This document shows positions 63,306 through 64,000 of a stretch of DNA of 64,000 nucleotides, in pieces (the first letter of the stretch is position 1; every line of letters begins with the position of its first letter). The notes beneath the pieces were generated by a model that was not told the DNA's origin, ran no database searches, and worked only from the letters and a program-made list of their open reading frames with translations. The stretch is from Chloracidobacterium sp. N. Lineage in GTDB: Bacteria > Acidobacteriota > Blastocatellia > Chloracidobacteriales > Chloracidobacteriaceae. Where the stretch lies: assembly GCF_018304765.1 (NCBI RefSeq), contig NZ_CP072642.1:2447819-2511818 (forward strand). Reading direction: 5' to 3'. A program made the position numbers and the translations under genes.

Positions 63306-64000
63306 CGCAGGTATGGTGCTCGCGGCAGAGAGACGGTCTGCGGTGGTGCGTGGTGTGGGGCTGGCTGCTCCTCAGCAGCGTCACGGCACTTTCCGGGCCG
63401 GCGGCTCCAGGGCAGCGCGTCATGCGCGACGAAACCGCCGGACGGCCGTTTCCCACCCGCGAGTTGGGCATCCGCCAGAGCTTTTCGCCAGACGCGCCGT
63501 GGCCGGCCGACATTGCAGCCGCTGATGAGCGTGCTCTGGCACGGGAATTTGGCGTGACCTGGCTGCACCGCGGCCGGCGGGAGGGCATCACCTTTGTGCT
63601 GTACCGGTGTCCGAACCAGGGACGCGCCATGGGACTGGCCAGGCTGATTGGCGGCGAGGCCCTGGGCGACACGGTGCTGACCGTCGCCGCCGGTGACGAC
63701 ACAGAAAAACGCGCTGCCGTCCGGTCTTTTCTGCGGGACAAACTCACGGCCTGGCAGGCGACGCTTCCGCCGGAAGAAACCGACCCACGTCCGGTCGTGC
63801 TGCGCAAGCTCCCCACGCAGGCCCTCCAGCCCGACACGGAGCACTATGTGGTCGGGACACTGGGACTGGCACGTGCCAATTGGTTGCCGGCCCCGGCTCT
63901 GCTGACGCCGCCGGGCAGCGCCTTTGCCTGGGCCGACTACACGCCCGCCGCGCCCTTTGATCATTTTCTGGTGGCGGAATATCCCACGCCACAGGACGCC
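63302..64000 (+). CDS. Exported hypothetical protein, cut by window end
   Basis: At least 233 codons open to the window edge, with no stop. MTQVWCSRQRDGLRWC is followed by VVWGWLLLSSVTALSGPAAP, a signal peptide. The mature part has WLHRGRREGITFVLYRCPNQ and a VVGTLGLARANWLPAPALL segment; I recognise no catalytic motif. It is coupled to the bPH2 gene by ATGA. Because the frame has no stop in the window, it is easy to overlook. Confidence 0.65.
   Translation, partial: MTQVWCSRQRDGLRWCVVWGWLLLSSVTALSGPAAPGQRVMRDETAGRPFPTRELGIRQSFSPDAPWPADIAAADERALAREFGVTWLHRGRREGITFVLYRCPNQGRAMGLARLIGGEALGDTVLTVAAGDDTEKRAAVRSFLRDKLTAWQATLPPEETDPRPVVLRKLPTQALQPDTEHYVVGTLGLARANWLPAPALLTPPGSAFAWADYTPAAPFDHFLVAEYPTPQDA

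Overview
The window looks like chromosomal DNA of a thermophilic, phototrophic acidobacterium, most probably Chloracidobacterium or a close relative. This is an inference from gene content; I could run no database search. It carries a plant/cyanobacterial-type phytoene desaturase and a second CrtD/CrtISO-type carotenoid flavoprotein, an lpxK gene (so an outer membrane), a K+-independent membrane pyrophosphatase, Acidobacteria-style Ser/Thr kinases and propeller sensors, and high-GC DNA with dispersed palindromic repeats. Most of the window is single-copy housekeeping genes; accessory DNA sits in small islands.

Layout. 0-3.1 kb: palindromic repeats at the left edge, a carotenoid flavoprotein whose C-terminus runs into a repeat, miaA and a small Tudor-like protein. 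3.1-10 kb: tRNA-Ser, an AtpZ-like protein, kynurenine 3-monooxygenase, a zinc-ribbon/kinase/FGE fusion, truA, uppS and a TPR membrane protein. 10-17.6 kb (minus strand): tsaB, gcvPB, a multispanning membrane protein, hppA and an orphan ABC permease. 17.6-20.4 kb: a coupled AAA ATPase/DUF4276 pair that resembles phage-defence modules, then a [2Fe-2S] protein with a repeat tail. 20.6-28 kb: valS, crtP, an exported amidohydrolase and an acyl-CoA carboxylase beta subunit. 28-36.9 kb: dusB, a PfkB sugar kinase, wecB, a radical SAM pair, a GAF protein, tRNA-Arg and tRNA-Leu, a TrpF-like protein, murA and a SurA-like chaperone.

36.9-40.9 kb is an accessory island: a DUF433/DUF5615 toxin-antitoxin pair lying between duplicated scraps of its neighbours, an ECF sigma factor with mscS and a small anti-sigma-like protein, and an AT-richer Mrr nuclease. 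40.9-48 kb: polA, an aminotransferase, an RDD protein, tRNA-Leu and lpxK. 48.3-64 kb: an SRPBCC protein, smc, tRNA-Glu, a peptide ABC ATPase, sixA, a prephenate-dehydratase-like protein, a propeller/SpoIIE sensor, a protein of unknown family, a four-PAS histidine kinase, DUF427, a bPH2 protein and a truncated exported protein.

The most striking observation is at 47.6-48.3 kb. A hicBA toxin-antitoxin pair is bounded on the left by GTTGGGT and on the right by an attC-like site (GCCCAAC ... GAACGTT). Removing exactly the DNA between the two G^TT points restores lpxK to an in-frame ending, F-Y-R-K-stop. This is what an integron gene cassette inserted at a secondary G^TT site should look like, in a window with no integrase or cassette array. 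Other points worth attention are the AAA/DUF4276 pair, a TrpF homologue with a replaced catalytic cysteine and altered LLD/GGTG motif, the duplicated junction around the second TA pair, and the [2Fe-2S] protein as a possible chlorosome-type iron-sulfur protein.
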